Of a DNA stretch of 51,257 bases, positions 1 to 9,030 are shown in pieces. How positions within the stretch are numbered: the first letter of the stretch is position 1; every line of letters starts with the position of its first letter. The DNA comes from an uncultured Eubacteriaceae bacterium (GTDB taxonomy: Bacteria > Bacillota > Clostridia > Peptostreptococcales > Anaerovoracaceae). The stretch is from assembly GCA_903789635.1 (NCBI GenBank), contig CAIFEY010000019.1, positions 1-51,257 on the forward strand, written 5' to 3'. The notes under the pieces are model-generated. The model was given only the letters and a program-made list of their open reading frames with translations, made no database searches and had not been told where the DNA came from. The translations under genes and the position numbers were made by a program.

Positions 1-14
1 AAAAACCTACATTT

Positions 15-872
15 TCATTTTGCAATTTTATGGAAAAAGGGCTTGCAAAAAACATCGTCTTCCGACAGCATTCCGACGCCGAGCGTCCGGACCGGGTGCG
101 TTGTGAGCTCGCTGAACGCAAGGCCGGTCATGTCGATCCCCTCCAGGACCAGCTTCGGCAAAATACTGATGCCGATCCCCGCTCTCACCATCGACGTGAT
201 CGCGGTGTCGTTGCGCAGGGTGAGCACGACGCGGTTCGTCAGCCCGAGCCGCTCTAATTCTCTGCCCGCATCGCTGTCGAACTGGATGTCCGACATCACG
301 AACTTCCGGTCAGCGAGCGCCTCCGGCGGGATTTCTTCATACGTGGACAGCCGGTCATTCTCCGGAAAGACGACGACGAGAGGGTCCTCCATCAGCTTCA
401 AAAACCGAATGTCCACATCACGCTCCGGCCTGCTGATCAGCCCGACGTCGACCCGCCTCGCGCGGAGGTCATCGATGATCTGCCGCTGGCCGCCCTCCAT
501 GATGGCGAGCGAGATGCCAGGGTACCGGTCCTGGAACGTCCGCATGATCTCCGGAAGCCAGCAGACCGAGCAGCTGATGTGCGTCCCGATCTTGAGCGAC
601 CCCTCCTGCAGCCCGTGCAGGTTGTCGACCTCCGCCTCGAGCCTCTGCACGTCACTCAGAATCTTCCGAATATACGGCAGCAGAATTTCTCCCGACTTGG
701 TCAGCGTGACCCCGTGATGCGTCTTTACGAACACCGGAAAACCGACCTCATCCTCCAGCGCCTTCATCATCTGTGTGACGCGGGACTGCGTATACCCCTC
801 GCGCTCTCCCGCATGTGTAAACGTTCCTTCCTCGACGACTGCCTCGAACAACCTGATTTGCTGCAAATTCAT
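15..872 (-). CDS. LysR-family transcriptional regulator
   Basis: A complete LysR-type regulator of about 285 residues, expected to bind DNA as a multimer and respond to a small ligand. The N-terminal winged helix-turn-helix (about residues 1-60, beginning MNLQQIRLFEAVVEEGTF, with TQSRVTQMMKALEDEVG as recognition region) is followed by a LysR substrate-binding domain (about 88-285). I prefer the ATG at 872: GGAGG lies about 7 bases upstream of it, whereas the in-frame GTG at 878 sits almost on top of that site. The stop TGA is at 15-17, so the gene ends just inside the window edge and its downstream neighbour is unseen. No partner gene is divergent from it; a 1.2 kb non-coding stretch follows its 5' end. 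The target and ligand cannot be told from the sequence. Confidence 0.9.
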   Translation of the reverse strand: MNLQQIRLFEAVVEEGTFTHAGEREGYTQSRVTQMMKALEDEVGFPVFVKTHHGVTLTKSGEILLPYIRKILSDVQRLEAEVDNLHGLQEGSLKIGTHISCSVCWLPEIMRTFQDRYPGISLAIMEGGQRQIIDDLRARRVDVGLISRPERDVDIRFLKLMEDPLVVVFPENDRLSTYEEIPPEALADRKFVMSDIQFDSDAGRELERLGLTNRVVLTLRNDTAITSMVRAGIGISILPKLVLEGIDMTGLAFSELTTHPVRTLGVGMLSEDDVFCKPFFHKIAK

Positions 873-1029
873 CGTCACTCCTCCTTCATGAAAACCTTGT
901 GCTACCTATCATTATGACTGTTTTCCCTCCCAATTCAATCGGAAATATAGAATTTCCATCTTTTTTCCAGAAAAATATTGATAGTTTTATAAAATATGAT
1001 CGTGTCGATCGCAATTATGATATTACAGC

Positions 1030-1660
1030 ATGCTCAGAGCCGGCGGTTGTTCCGATGCCACGCCAGGCGCCGCGTACGCAATTCCGCCTCTATCGGCCGC
1101 GCGGCGACTGCACTTCTGCGTTCACTGCCCGGAGCCGGCGGCCTTTCCTGTGAACCGGCGGCGAATTGATTGGGAATTTCACCTCATACTTCGCAAAATC
1201 CCAACAGCGATCCGTTTTTTTGGGATTTTAGACCTCAATTTCCAGATTTCCAAATTTCTCACCTGTATGCAAGCTGCCTGATCCGGTCAAGCCTGCCTCG
1301 ATCCAGCTCAAACAGAAAAAACAGGTCGATATTGTGCATATATCCATACAATATCGACCCGGTTCCCCTGTATCTACCATTTTCTGTAAATTATCAACCG
1401 CTTTTTTGTGCTAATTGCCACAGCTTCCATCATGTTACCATGTCACTAAAATAATATCACTGCCCACCGATGCCGCACTTTTGGGAATTTGAGGCCTTTA
1501 CCCTCGAAAATCCCAGTTATTTTTTTGTCATTTGGAATTTCACAAAATCGGCCTTGCTTTCCCAAGTTTGACATCAGCTATGCCATCGATCTTCGTTAGA
1601 ATAAGCGCATTCCCGCGGCGTCAATCGACGCTGTCATATTTCCGCGTTCACGGAAGGCGC
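1030..1660. repeat. Long dispersed intergenic repeat, copy A
   Basis: This non-coding block aligns by eye with 12295-13035 (copy B). Shared parts in order are: a GC-rich module containing GGCCGCGCGGCGACTGCAC; a TGGGAATTT-rich part; the string TCACCTGTATgCAAG; a hairpin near 1326-1358 with arms GGTCGATATTGT and ACAATATCGACC; TTTCTGTAAATTATC; TTACCATGTCACTAAAAT; and TTTTTTGTCATttGGAATTTCAC. Two further degenerate copies of the GACTGCACTTCTGC module lie at about 1650-1690 and 1738-1795. No convincing ORF lies here. Whether this is a mobile element, an RNA or decayed DNA is unknown. Confidence 0.75.
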
Positions 1661-2112
1661 CGTGACTGCACTTCTGCATTCAATTATGCGGACGATTCCG
1701 GTATATTGTATACCGCAACCAGCCAGTTATCTTCTGCGCCGCAACTGCACTTCAGCACTCACATCCCGGCGCCGGCGGCCTTCTTCTGCGCCCTTCACCG
1801 CAGCCTCACACCGTACATTGTATACATCCACCATTTCACCCCCGCACCCTCGATTACCCGTTACGGCCTCCCCTCATTAAGTGATACAATAGAAGCGATG
1901 CGGCCGGCGCGCGAGCCGGGCAATTCCGAACCTATACAGAAACGGCATGTCCACAGCGTGCAGACCGCAGCCGCAATGCTGAAAGCGCGTGCGAAAAAAA
2001 CGTAATTCAGAAGAACGGCTGCACGCGCAGTCGAGTCAGCACGAATGCAATTCGGCTTAGGCACGTACCAATCACCCAGCCACCAACCATCGCAAGCAGA
2101 AGGAGTCCACCC

Positions 2113-4014
2113 ATGAGCAGCAGCATCGATAAAATCGCATACCTCGTCCCTTCGGAGGAGCAGATCTCCTCGACGGAGAGAATTTTGCAGCGGGACGTAG
2201 ACGCGGGCAGCGTCGTCGTCATGGCGCCGGACCTGCTGCACTTCCAGGAGGAATACCAGCGGATCGTCGACCAGCAGTTCGTCGCGATCATCGCGCGAGG
2301 CGGCATGTACAAGGAGTTTTCCAACGTGGCGACGTCGATCCCGGTGTTCGAGGATGCGCTGCGCACGTCGGACGTCGTGACCCACATCGCGCTGATCCAG
2401 AAGCAGTTCGAAGGGCGGAACATCACGATCCATGTATGCCTGCAGACCGGCATCGCGCAGGCGATGGAGAGGGCAGCGTCGGCGTTTCGGTTCAGGGTTT
2501 TGGTCCACCGCTACACCTCACTGCACGAGCTCAAGCTGCTGCTCCAGGAGATTCCGGAGGAGGACACGGTGGTCCTCGGCAGCAACGTGATCAAGGAGAT
2601 GATCGGCGACAAGCCCCTCACCTTCCACGAACTCACGCTGAACGAGCACACGATCCGCGGCACGGTCGAGCGGACGCAGGAGGTGCTCCGTCAGCTTCGC
2701 GATTCGGCGGCGAGGACGAGCCTGCTGAACTCCGTCTGGGACAACGTCGACGAGGGCATCCTGACGATGGACGATCATCTTACGATCACCATGGCAAATA
2801 ACAATGTCAGTAAATTTCTAAACATCCCGTTGACCAGGCTGATCGGGGCGGCGGCGGACGAGCTGATCGAGAACATGCCGGAGCGCCGCAGGGACGGGAC
2901 CTGCAGCATCGACAACCCGGCAACCTTCCTCTATCGATCGGGGAAGTATACTTTGTCTGCGACGATCTTCCCGTTCACCTACTACCAGAACCAGACCAAT
3001 TACATCATGACGATCCGCGACGTCACACGCGTGCAGCGCGAGGAGCAGTCCATCCGAAAGAGCCTCTCCGACAAGGGCCTGACCGCACGCTACCACTTCC
3101 GCGATATTTTGACAAAAAACAAGCGGATGAAGGAGCTCATCCGCGAGGCCGAGATCATTGCCGGTTCTGAGGGATCCGTCACGATTTCCGGCGAGAGCGG
3201 CACAGGAAAGGAACTGTTCGCCCAGAGCATCCACAACGCGAGCAGGCGAAAAAACGGCCCGTTTGTCGTCGTCAACTGCGCCGCGCTGAACGAATCACTG
3301 CTGGAGAGCGAGCTCTTCGGCTACATCGAGGGCGCCTTCACCGGCGCGCGCAAGGGCGGCAAGATCGGCCTGTTCGAGCTCGCCCACAAAGGGACCATCT
3401 TCCTCGACGAGGTCAACAGCATGCCGGCGTCGCTGCAGGCCAAGCTCCTCCGCGTTCTCGAGCAGCAGGAGGTCATGCGCGTCGGCTCGGACCGCGTGAT
3501 CCCAATCAACATCCGTGTGCTCTGCGCCTCCGGCACAGACCTTTTCCAGAACGTCAGCGAGGGCAAATTCCGAGCGGACCTCTACTACCGCCTGAACACC
3601 TTTTCTCTGAACCTGCCGCCGGTCCGTGAGCGCAGGGAGGACATCCTGCCTCTGTTCCGCCTGCACGCCGCCGCCCAGAAAAACTGCGACCCGGAGGACA
3701 TCACCCTCTCGGAGGACCTCGAGCAGAAACTCCTCGCCCACGACTGGCCAGGCAACGTCCGCGAGATCAAGAACTCGGCGATTCGATTCGCCGCTTTCGA
3801 GGGCACCGGCCTGACCGACGTCATCGCCCCAACCGCCCCTTCCGGCGGCAATCCGCTCGTCGACGCCGACTTGAAGATCGACCTGAAGGAGCTCGACCAC
3901 GCCATCGAGAACCAGGTCGTCGCCCTCCTCCAGGCCCGCGGCCTGACCAAGAGCGACATCGCCCGCGCCCTCGGCATCAGCCGCCAGGCGCTGTACAACA
4001 AGCTTCATAAATAA
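2113..4014 (+). CDS. Sigma-54 enhancer-binding protein, PrpR_N-PAS-AAA+-HTH
   Basis: A 633-residue activator of sigma-54 RNA polymerase. The order is a PrpR-N-like sensor (about 30-190), a PAS domain (about 205-305), the AAA+ sigma-54 interaction domain (about 330-560) and a Fis-type helix-turn-helix at the end (611-630, LTKSDIARALGISRQALYNK). Within the AAA+ domain I see Walker A GESGTGKE (360-367), the sigma-54 contact loop GAFTGA (407-412) and a Walker B stretch ending FLDEV (430-434), so ATP-driven promoter melting should be intact. The ATG at 2113 has AGGAG seven bases upstream. PrpR-N domains sense small carboxylates or acyl-CoA-related signals in known members. A consensus sigma-54 promoter at 9015-9030 drives the neighbouring CoA-transferase/lyase/transporter operon, which is the obvious target. 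That link is inferred. Confidence 0.93.
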   Translation: MSSSIDKIAYLVPSEEQISSTERILQRDVDAGSVVVMAPDLLHFQEEYQRIVDQQFVAIIARGGMYKEFSNVATSIPVFEDALRTSDVVTHIALIQKQFEGRNITIHVCLQTGIAQAMERAASAFRFRVLVHRYTSLHELKLLLQEIPEEDTVVLGSNVIKEMIGDKPLTFHELTLNEHTIRGTVERTQEVLRQLRDSAARTSLLNSVWDNVDEGILTMDDHLTITMANNNVSKFLNIPLTRLIGAAADELIENMPERRRDGTCSIDNPATFLYRSGKYTLSATIFPFTYYQNQTNYIMTIRDVTRVQREEQSIRKSLSDKGLTARYHFRDILTKNKRMKELIREAEIIAGSEGSVTISGESGTGKELFAQSIHNASRRKNGPFVVVNCAALNESLLESELFGYIEGAFTGARKGGKIGLFELAHKGTIFLDEVNSMPASLQAKLLRVLEQQEVMRVGSDRVIPINIRVLCASGTDLFQNVSEGKFRADLYYRLNTFSLNLPPVRERREDILPLFRLHAAAQKNCDPEDITLSEDLEQKLLAHDWPGNVREIKNSAIRFAAFEGTGLTDVIAPTAPSGGNPLVDADLKIDLKELDHAIENQVVALLQARGLTKSDIARALGISRQALYNKLHK

Positions 4015-4309
4015 CACATCGGGTCGTGAAAATGCGGATTTATTCGGCCTCTGACGCAACTTTTTCGATGCCAAAACTCGAGAACAGAAGTCTGACAATT
4101 TAAAATGTAGCATATTTGATATCAAAACGATCCGCAGGCGGTCTTGGTATAAGCCTAAGGTGATCTGCGGGCATTCCAACAACGTCCGCGGTGATGATCA
4201 AACATTCAAGTTAATTATATATTTGTACATAGAGTAGAAAATTGACCCGCTGCGGACGATATTTTTCTGGAAAAGGGCGTGAAAATGAGACCAATTTTAG
4301 AGATCGTAA

Positions 4310-4738
4310 TATTTTATAACAACAATAAATCTATAAGTTCAAGCGGTGCGCAAAAGCTGTTGCGTAGCAGCGTCATTATTACAGTCTTACGCAATTCGGT
4401 AAAAGCCGTTGCGCCAGTATGAAGAAATCTCTCTCCCACGCAACAATATGCAGTATACAAGGATGATTTTTTACCGATGTAGTCCCGGGTTCAATCACGG
4501 CCGTCAATTCGTCGTGTCACTTTCGCCATTTAGACACATATCCGATTTCTGTTCGTAGGCTCGTCGGTTTTGCTATACCACTTCCTCCCCCATGGCATTA
4601 TTGCTTGCGGCTTGTGGTTCGCTATACTTGGCGGTAACTACCTGTGACGGGACTTTCACCTACTAGAATTGTGCCATGCCCGGCACACAGCAAAGGGGGG
4701 GCTGCGTTTTTTCGCAGCCCCCTTGCTTTGTCTTATCT
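4310..4738 (+). ncRNA. Candidate structured non-coding RNA ending in a terminator
   Basis: About 430 bases between the sigma-54 activator and the convergent transporter gene with no credible ORF but many possible pairings. Two near-repeats, AAAAGCtGTTGCG and AAAAGCcGTTGCG, lie at about 4353 and 4401. TTGCGTA (about 4360) can pair with TACGCAA (about 4388). The 3' part contains GTGCCATGCCCGGCAC just before a very strong hairpin-plus-T-tract. The nearest plus-strand gene ends 300 bases earlier, so the terminator suggests a separate transcript. I suspect a known large RNA class of Clostridia (raiA-motif RNA is one candidate), but I cannot identify it by eye. The 5' end is arbitrary. Confidence 0.4.
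4690..4735 (+). terminator. Strong intrinsic terminator
   Basis: A stem formed by a GGGGGGGCTGCG arm and a CGCAGCCCCC arm around a T6 loop, flanked by GCAA and TTGC, is followed by TTTGTCTTATCTT. It reads best on the plus strand and would end the candidate RNA before it. On the minus strand it lacks a clear T run but may still slow readthrough from the transporter gene. Confidence 0.8.
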
Positions 4739-4897
4739 TGAGTTATTTTCTATTCGAGTTGTCTTAATTTTGAATGGCTTTCATTTGAAGCCATTTGTCG
4801 CCGTCTGCCGAAATCGGAGGTCATCCGATTCGCCGGATTCCAGCGAGTTGTTCATATTTCATCCGGTATATTCTTTGTCTCGACACTGCCGAAGCTG

Positions 4898-6388
4898 TTA
4901 GAACAGCGGTGACAGCGGCTTGGAGATCAGGAACATCACGATCGGGAAGGCGATGATTCCGACGATCTTTACGACGAGTCCGCCCTTCATCAGGTCCTTC
5001 ATCTCTACCATGCCGGAGGAGAATACCAGCGCATTCGGAGGTGTTCCGGTCGGGAGCATGAATGCGAGGGAGGAGGACAGCGCGACGGCCATCATGATGA
5101 ACATCGGGTTCATGCCGAGAGTGCCGGCCAGTCCGGACATTGCCGGCAGGAATGCTGCGACAACGACGAAGTTAGAAACGGCCTCGGTGATGATGGATAC
5201 GACGACGCAGATGAAGATGATGACTGCCAGGGACGGCCAGTCCTTGAGGAAGCTGAGTCCCTTAGCGATCCAGGTTGCTACGCCGGAGGTGGAGAACATG
5301 CTGCCCAGAGTCAGTGCTCCGCCGAGCAGGATGAACGTCGACCAGGAGATCTTTTCGACGGCGGTCTTGCTGTCGATCAGGAATACGCCGTGCTTGTAGT
5401 CTACCGGGATCAGGAACGCTGCGACGAGCAGGATGACGCCGAATCCCTCATTGGACAGGTACTGGAGCCAAGGAATCAGGGCGACGATCTGGTCGTTGAA
5501 GACGAATCCCAGGATCGCGATGACGACGTAAACGGCAGCGACCTTCTCGTAGTGAGACATCGGTCCGAGTGCCTCCAGCTCCTTGCTGATGACGTTGACG
5601 TCGCCGAGGTCAGTCTCGCCGACCTTGAACATCTTGCAGATGATCAGCGTGGAGATCGGCAGCAGGATGACCGTGAACGGGAATCCGATGGTGAACCAGT
5701 CCATGAAGGACATCTTGATGCCTGCGAGCTCCTTGATCAGTCCGACGGAAGCCAGGTTGGTTCCGGAACCGATCAGCGTTGCCATTCCTCCGATGGAGCC
5801 GGCGAATGCGGTGACGAGGAGCAGGGCTTTGGAGAAGCCGTCCTTAGCGGTCAGGTTCAGCTGCGTAATCAGCGCCATGGCGATCGGCAGCAGCATGGCT
5901 ACGGTCGTCGTGTTGGACATGAACATGGAGATCAGTCCGGTCGCGATGCCGAATCCCATGATGACCGCGGTCGGGCGGCCGCCCATCGCCTTCAGGATAT
6001 GAAGCGCGATTCTTCTGTGCAGGTTGGAGCGCTCGATGACGGCGCCGAGTACAAAGATGCCGATGCACATTACCGTTACCGGCGCAGCGTAGGAGCTGTA
6101 GGTGCTGATGCCGTTAGGAAGCGGGTCTCCGCCTGCAATGTTCATCAGGACGCCGCCTACGATCGGCAGGAATGCCGTGATCCAGATCGGAACGGCGGAG
6201 GTTACCCACCAGATGACCATCCAGAGTGTGAGGCCCAGGACCCTCGTTCCAATTGCGGTCAGGCCGGAGATGTGAATCAGGCAGAAGATGACCGCGACCA
6301 CAGGGCCCAGGATCATTCCGCAGAGCTGGAGCGTGCTGATTGGCTTTCCTCCAGCGTTAGAATTATTGCTCATAATATAAATTCTCAT
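4898..6388 (-). CDS. DASS-family (SLC13-like) di/tricarboxylate:sodium symporter
   Basis: A 496-residue inner-membrane carrier with about 11-12 hydrophobic segments. It carries the family's first ion/substrate signature FMSNTTTVAMLLP (about 160-172) and, in the second half, EAVSNFVVVAAFLP plus the conserved PTGTPPNALVF. In the second motif SNT reads SNF. Known relatives import succinate, malate, citrate, tartrate or similar acids with sodium or by exchange. It is the last gene of the minus-strand series CoA-transferase, lyase, transporter, so it probably brings in the acid that those enzymes activate and split. The start is uncertain: ATG at 6388 or, five codons later, ATG at 6373; neither has a strong ribosome binding site. 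A 206-base gap separates it from the lyase gene. Confidence 0.93.
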   Translation of the reverse strand: MRIYIMSNNSNAGGKPISTLQLCGMILGPVVAVIFCLIHISGLTAIGTRVLGLTLWMVIWWVTSAVPIWITAFLPIVGGVLMNIAGGDPLPNGISTYSSYAAPVTVMCIGIFVLGAVIERSNLHRRIALHILKAMGGRPTAVIMGFGIATGLISMFMSNTTTVAMLLPIAMALITQLNLTAKDGFSKALLLVTAFAGSIGGMATLIGSGTNLASVGLIKELAGIKMSFMDWFTIGFPFTVILLPISTLIICKMFKVGETDLGDVNVISKELEALGPMSHYEKVAAVYVVIAILGFVFNDQIVALIPWLQYLSNEGFGVILLVAAFLIPVDYKHGVFLIDSKTAVEKISWSTFILLGGALTLGSMFSTSGVATWIAKGLSFLKDWPSLAVIIFICVVVSIITEAVSNFVVVAAFLPAMSGLAGTLGMNPMFIMMAVALSSSLAFMLPTGTPPNALVFSSGMVEMKDLMKGGLVVKIVGIIAFPIVMFLISKPLSPLF

Positions 6389-6594
6389 TTTTCAGACAAG
6401 TCGCTCTATATCCCTCGCAGGCCGCCGTCGGCGTTCTTTGCATCACGCTTCGCAGCATCGCACTTTGCAGACGGCGCATGTTTCACGCCGCTTCCTGCGA
6501 TGACAAAGTCCGCGCCGACCGCCGCAAAACGCCGCACCTGATGCACTGCGCAGCGGCTGAAATTCAGCAGCCCGTAAAGGTCGGAGCCCGTTGA

Positions 6595-7494
6595 CTATTC
6601 CTTGCAGATCTTGGTCATGCTGCTGACCAGGTCTGCGTGGATTTCTTCACCCATTTCCTTGGCCGTCTTCAGCACGGCGTCGAGGTCAAATCCGGTCTCG
6701 ATGCCCATCTGCTCGCACATGTTGACGAGATCCTCTGTGCCGATGTTGCCCTTTGCCCCCGGTGCGAACGGACATCCGCCCATCGCTCCGAGCGAGGAAT
6801 CGAGCTTGTAGTAGCCCTCCTCCAGCGCGACATACGCGTTTGCAAGGCCCATGCCCCAGGTGTCGTGCAGGTGGATCGTCGTTACGGCAGGGTCCAGGAC
6901 AGGCTTCAGCGCCTGCAGAACCTCGCGCGTGTGGACCGGGTTGCTGTTTCCGGCAGTGTCGGCGAGTCCGATCTCTCCGACTCCGAGGTCGAACGCCTCC
7001 TTGATGATGTCCGTCACGAGGTTAAGGTCGATCTTATCGCCAAAAGGTGAACCGAACACACACGGCAGCGCCAGCATGATGTTCAGGCCCTCGGCGTGCT
7101 TGACCAGCTCGCGGAACGTCTCTCTGGACTCGGCGATCGTCTTGTGCGAGTTGCGCAGGTTGTGCTCCTCGCTGACCGACATGACGAACTGTACATTTGT
7201 AAAGCCCGCCTTGACTGCGTTCTCCACGCCCTTCTTATTCAGCGTGAGTCCGGAGATAAATACCCCGTTCTCCTTCGCGTAATCGCGGATTCCGTCGACG
7301 ACGTCGAAACAGTCCGCCATCTGCGGAACGTACTTCGGGTTGACGAAGGATACGACGTCCATGCGCTTTGCGCCGTAGTCGATCATCTTCTTCATGTACT
7401 TCACCTTGACGTCCGTCGGGATGATGTACTCGTGGTTCTGCCACCCGTCGCGCGGGCAGACTTCCATAATTTCTACCTTCTTAGGCAGTGCCAT
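6595..7494 (-). CDS. HMG-CoA lyase family enzyme (hydroxymethylglutaryl- or citramalyl-CoA lyase)
   Basis: A 299-residue DRE-TIM metallolyase that cleaves a 3-hydroxy-3-methyl acyl-CoA. Visible features are EVCPRDGWQNH at the start (family EVGPRDGLQNE, metal and substrate residues), SFVNPKYVPQMAD, GLADTAGNSNP, the HLHDTWG metal-binding motif and the catalytic-cysteine loop AMGGCPFAPGAKGN. The ATG at 7494 has AAGGAAG upstream; the further-upstream in-frame TTG at 7518 lacks a site. It lies between a class III CoA-transferase and a DASS carrier. Two substrates fit: 3-hydroxy-3-methylglutaryl-CoA (to acetoacetate and acetyl-CoA) or (R)-citramalyl-CoA (to pyruvate and acetyl-CoA), the latter known for HMG-lyase-like enzymes paired with CaiB-type transferases in Chloroflexus. 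The sequence alone does not decide. Confidence 0.9.
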   Translation of the reverse strand: MALPKKVEIMEVCPRDGWQNHEYIIPTDVKVKYMKKMIDYGAKRMDVVSFVNPKYVPQMADCFDVVDGIRDYAKENGVFISGLTLNKKGVENAVKAGFTNVQFVMSVSEEHNLRNSHKTIAESRETFRELVKHAEGLNIMLALPCVFGSPFGDKIDLNLVTDIIKEAFDLGVGEIGLADTAGNSNPVHTREVLQALKPVLDPAVTTIHLHDTWGMGLANAYVALEEGYYKLDSSLGAMGGCPFAPGAKGNIGTEDLVNMCEQMGIETGFDLDAVLKTAKEMGEEIHADLVSSMTKICKE

Positions 7495-7636
7495 TTTCTC
7501 TTCCTTCTTTCTTTTCAATAATATCTTCTGTATATCCTGTCAGAGTCGGCCGGCAGAAACCGTTTCTGAGCAATCGCTTGATGCAGTTGATGCATCAGAA
7601 CCGGTACTGCCTTGACCGTTGATTTTGTCTATAAAC

Positions 7637-8842
7637 CTAAAGGTTGATGGCGCCCTCTTCTGCAGCCTTCTCGAGCTGCTCCTCGCTGTAGCCGAGCTCC
7701 GTGAAGATCTCGCGGTTGTTCTCGCCCAGCTCCGGCGCCGCCTTCTTGTACTCGCATGGGTACTCGCTCATCTTCAGCGCGTTTCCGAGGACGGTGAGCT
7801 CTCCCTCGCCGGTCGGATGCGGAACCTTGACGAGCATCTGGCGTGTCTTGGTGATGTTCTCGTCGTGCGCGATGTCGGCGCAGTCGTAGATCGGTCCGGT
7901 CGGGATTCCCGCGGCGTCGATGATCTTGATGCACTCGTCCGCCGTCTTGTCGCTTGCCCACTCCTCGATGATCTTCTTCAGGGACTTGGCGTTCTTTCTT
8001 CTGTTCGGTGTGTTGTTGTAGAGCGGATTCTCCGGCAGCTCCGGCTTTCCGATTGCGGCGGAGAACTTGATGAAGTGCTTGTCCGTGCCGCTCGCGATGA
8101 CGAAGTACTTGTCCTTAGCCTTGAAGGAGTCGTAAGGCGCGGAGGTGACGTACTCGTTTCCGGTTCTCTGCGGTGCGACGCCTGTATACAGGTATTCCAT
8201 CATCTTGTCCTCGAGTGCGGAGACGATGCTGTCGACCAGTGCGACGTCGATGTACTGTCCAACGCCGGTCTCTCTGCGCTTGTAGAGGGATGCGTTGATG
8301 GCGATTGCCGCGTTCATGCCGGCAAGGATGTCAGCGAGCGCGATTCCTGCACGCGTCGGCTCCTGTCCAGGCCATCCTGTGATGGACATCGATCCGCCCA
8401 TCGCCTGCGCGATCAGGTCGTAGCCCGGCTTTCTTTTGCCCGTTCCCGTCTGTCCGTATCCGGAAATGGATGCCATGATGATCGACGGATTGATCTCGTG
8501 GACTGCCTCCCAGCCGAATCCCAGGCGCTCCATGACTCCCGGACGATTGTTCTCGAGCAGGACGTCAGACTTCTTGATCAGAGAGGTAAACAGCTCCTTG
8601 CCCGCCTCGGTCTTCAGGTTCAGCGCAACGCCGCGCTTGTTTCTGTTCAGATTCTGGAAATACATCGAGCGTCCCGTCTTCTCCTTAGGAGAAGCGTTTC
8701 TGACAAAGTTTCCATGCGCCGCAAGGTTCTCCACCTTGATGACGTCCGCACCCATGTCGGCCATGTACATGCCGCAGTACGGTCCCGCCAGGAAATCGGT
8801 AAAGTCCAGAACTCTAACACCCTTCAATAACTGATCACTCAT
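7637..8842 (-). CDS. Class III (CaiB/BaiF family) CoA-transferase
   Basis: A 401-residue family III CoA-transferase, soluble, acting as an interlocked dimer and moving CoA from an acyl-CoA to a free carboxylic acid through an aspartyl-CoA intermediate. It shows the N-terminal GVRVLDFTDFLAGPYCG, MGADVIKVE, NRNKRGVALNL and GYGQTG motifs, the active-site aspartate in KPGYDLIAQAMGG (about D142), and AGIALADILAG followed by TGVGQYIDVALVDS. The length is normal. The ATG at 8842 has AAGGAGG at good spacing. It is the first gene of the series leading to the lyase and transporter, with a consensus sigma-54 promoter about 170 bases upstream. It likely activates an imported acid such as citramalate or hydroxymethylglutarate before cleavage. 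Confidence 0.93.
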   Translation of the reverse strand: MSDQLLKGVRVLDFTDFLAGPYCGMYMADMGADVIKVENLAAHGNFVRNASPKEKTGRSMYFQNLNRNKRGVALNLKTEAGKELFTSLIKKSDVLLENNRPGVMERLGFGWEAVHEINPSIIMASISGYGQTGTGKRKPGYDLIAQAMGGSMSITGWPGQEPTRAGIALADILAGMNAAIAINASLYKRRETGVGQYIDVALVDSIVSALEDKMMEYLYTGVAPQRTGNEYVTSAPYDSFKAKDKYFVIASGTDKHFIKFSAAIGKPELPENPLYNNTPNRRKNAKSLKKIIEEWASDKTADECIKIIDAAGIPTGPIYDCADIAHDENITKTRQMLVKVPHPTGEGELTVLGNALKMSEYPCEYKKAAPELGENNREIFTELGYSEEQLEKAAEEGAINL

Positions 8843-9014
8843 ACAGATCCTCCTTCAATTTTTTCTTTCTCTCTCGTTTTCGTTAAACTGAAACGCAATG
8901 TTCGTTTGTATTCGGGCACGCCGGCAAAGTTTACCCAGGCCGCGTACCCAACCCTCCTGCCGGGCTCCGGAATCCCACCAGGCGGACTGCTCACGTTGTG
9001 TCACCCACATATAC

Positions 9015-9030
9015 AGCAAAAATCGTGCCA
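9015..9030 (-). promoter_or_regulatory. Sigma-54 (-24/-12) promoter of the CoA-transferase operon
   Basis: On the minus strand the sequence reads TGGCAC, five bases (GATTT), TTGCT, an exact match to the -24/-12 consensus TGGCAC-N5-TTGCW. Transcription should begin near 9003, leaving an untranslated leader of about 160 bases before the ATG at 8842. Such promoters need an AAA+ activator, and the PrpR-type activator at 2113-4014 is the only one in the window. Confidence 0.85.

Noticed and set aside
1532-2005. ORFs inside the intergenic repeat region
   Set aside because: They consist of repeat sequence, have no ribosome site and are not kept between copies A and B.
3295-4182. A 295-codon minus-strand frame opposite the sigma-54 activator
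   Set aside because: Antisense shadow of the AAA+ domain.
5390-6541. A 383-codon plus-strand frame opposite the DASS transporter
   Set aside because: Antisense shadow with composition typical of reversed GC-rich codons; no ribosome site or domain.
6517-6542. Possible sigma-54 promoter before the DASS gene (GCAA then CGCACC on the plus strand)
   Set aside because: The -24 element does not match TGGCAC; only the -12 part fits.
7619-8830. A 403-codon plus-strand frame opposite the CoA-transferase
   Set aside because: Exact antisense of a well-supported gene; no domain.
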